Positions 5,803-6,083 of a DNA stretch of 6,083 bases are shown piece by piece. The notes beneath the pieces were generated by a model. That model saw nothing but the letters and a program-made list of their open reading frames with translations, had not been told where the DNA came from and did no database searches. The first letter of the stretch is position 1, and each line of letters begins with the position of its first letter. Origin of the DNA: Candidatus Aminicenantota bacterium (GTDB taxonomy: Bacteria; Acidobacteriota; Aminicenantia; Aminicenantales; Saccharicenantaceae); assembly GCA_026393955.1 (NCBI GenBank), contig JAPKZE010000347.1, positions 1 through 6,083 on the forward strand, written 5' to 3'. Made by a program: the position numbers and the translations under genes.

Positions 5803-6083
5803 TCAGATCTTCTTGGCCCAGGCGCCGGCCTCGTTCTGGACCCACCATCCCGCCGCAGCGCTCTTGGCCCACTCCTCGGCGAAGATCTTTTCGATCTTCT
5901 CGATCTGGCTGGCTTCGATCGCGAGGGCCTTGGCCACCTCGGCGTAGAGCTTGGTCCGGTCGCCGTTCTCGTCCTTGACCAGGTTCCTCAAGGCCGCCTT
6001 GGCCTGGAGGGCGAGGCCGGCCTCGTCCCGGACGTCAAGGAGGCCCTTGTTCGATTCGCCGATGTTGCCCGCGTCGAAGTAGG
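5803..6083 (-). CDS. YdbL/DUF1318-family periplasmic protein, C-terminal part (5' end outside window)
   Basis: The frame is open from the right edge to the TGA at 5803-5805, giving 92 residues. They read YFDAGNIGESNKGLLDVRDE, then an Ala/Leu-rich helix, NLVKDENGDRTKLYAEVAKA, and a close with WWVQNEAGAWAKK. This matches the DUF1318 pattern: a G-xx-G-LL-V segment, a helix with 'N..R..LY.E.A...', and a terminal 'W-VQ...G.W.KK'. In E. coli YdbL is encoded with YdbH and YnbE, an AsmA-like system bridging inner and outer membranes for phospholipid transport, and YdbL acts as a periplasmic chaperone for YnbE. The genes upstream of this one, beyond the right edge, may therefore be YnbE/YdbH-like. A TTG at 5991 is inside the domain and is not the start. 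Family call is good; the signal peptide and length cannot be seen. Confidence 0.75.
   Translation of the reverse strand, partial: YFDAGNIGESNKGLLDVRDEAGLALQAKAALRNLVKDENGDRTKLYAEVAKALAIEASQIEKIEKIFAEEWAKSAAAGWWVQNEAGAWAKKI

Noticed and set aside
5803..5991. A complete 62-residue gene starting at a TTG
   Set aside because: The frame is open to the window edge, and the upstream residues match the N-terminal half of DUF1318, so the gene is simply cut by the edge.

Overview
GC-rich bacterial DNA with strong G/C bias at third codon positions, which produces long spurious antisense ORFs. The gene set is Gram-negative-like: a DUF5916 beta-barrel protein, a small outer-membrane-type barrel protein, a YdbL/DUF1318 protein and several signal peptides. 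Together with the GC content this suggests an Acidobacteriota or Aminicenantes-type genome. That assignment is an inference from gene families; there is no marker gene in the window. No RNA genes, CRISPR arrays, transposase genes or origins were seen.

Layout. The left part reads rightward. It holds the C-terminal part of an MFS transporter (1-501, cut by the window edge), then a 757-residue secreted CBM9-like/DUF5916 protein (570-2843) with its own extended -10 promoter, then a small GlsB/YeaQ/YmgE-type membrane protein (2939-3190) behind a TTGACA promoter. The right part reads leftward and converges on it. From the right edge it holds the C-terminal part of a YdbL-like (DUF1318) protein (5803-6083, cut), a SAM methyltransferase-fold protein with an unexpected signal peptide (5074-5736), a Tiki/ChaN/EreA-like protein broken by one in-frame amber codon (3790-4986), and a small beta-barrel protein (3245-3679). 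Most intergenic gaps are 50-110 bp.

Theme. Almost every product is predicted to be membrane-bound or exported, so this looks like a loose neighbourhood of envelope genes, not one pathway. No single new system is evident. The points most worth a second look are: (1) the TAG codon splitting an otherwise continuous 398-codon frame exactly upstream of its GEHH motif; (2) a REP-like cluster of GGGAC/GTCCC palindromes placed in frame between the signal peptide and first domain of the DUF5916 protein; (3) a methyltransferase that has both a signal-peptide start and a well-placed internal start that would make it cytoplasmic; (4) an unusual promoter upstream of the small barrel gene, with three TTGAC repeats exactly 11 bp apart and a GC-rich dyad centred in a 20-bp spacer.
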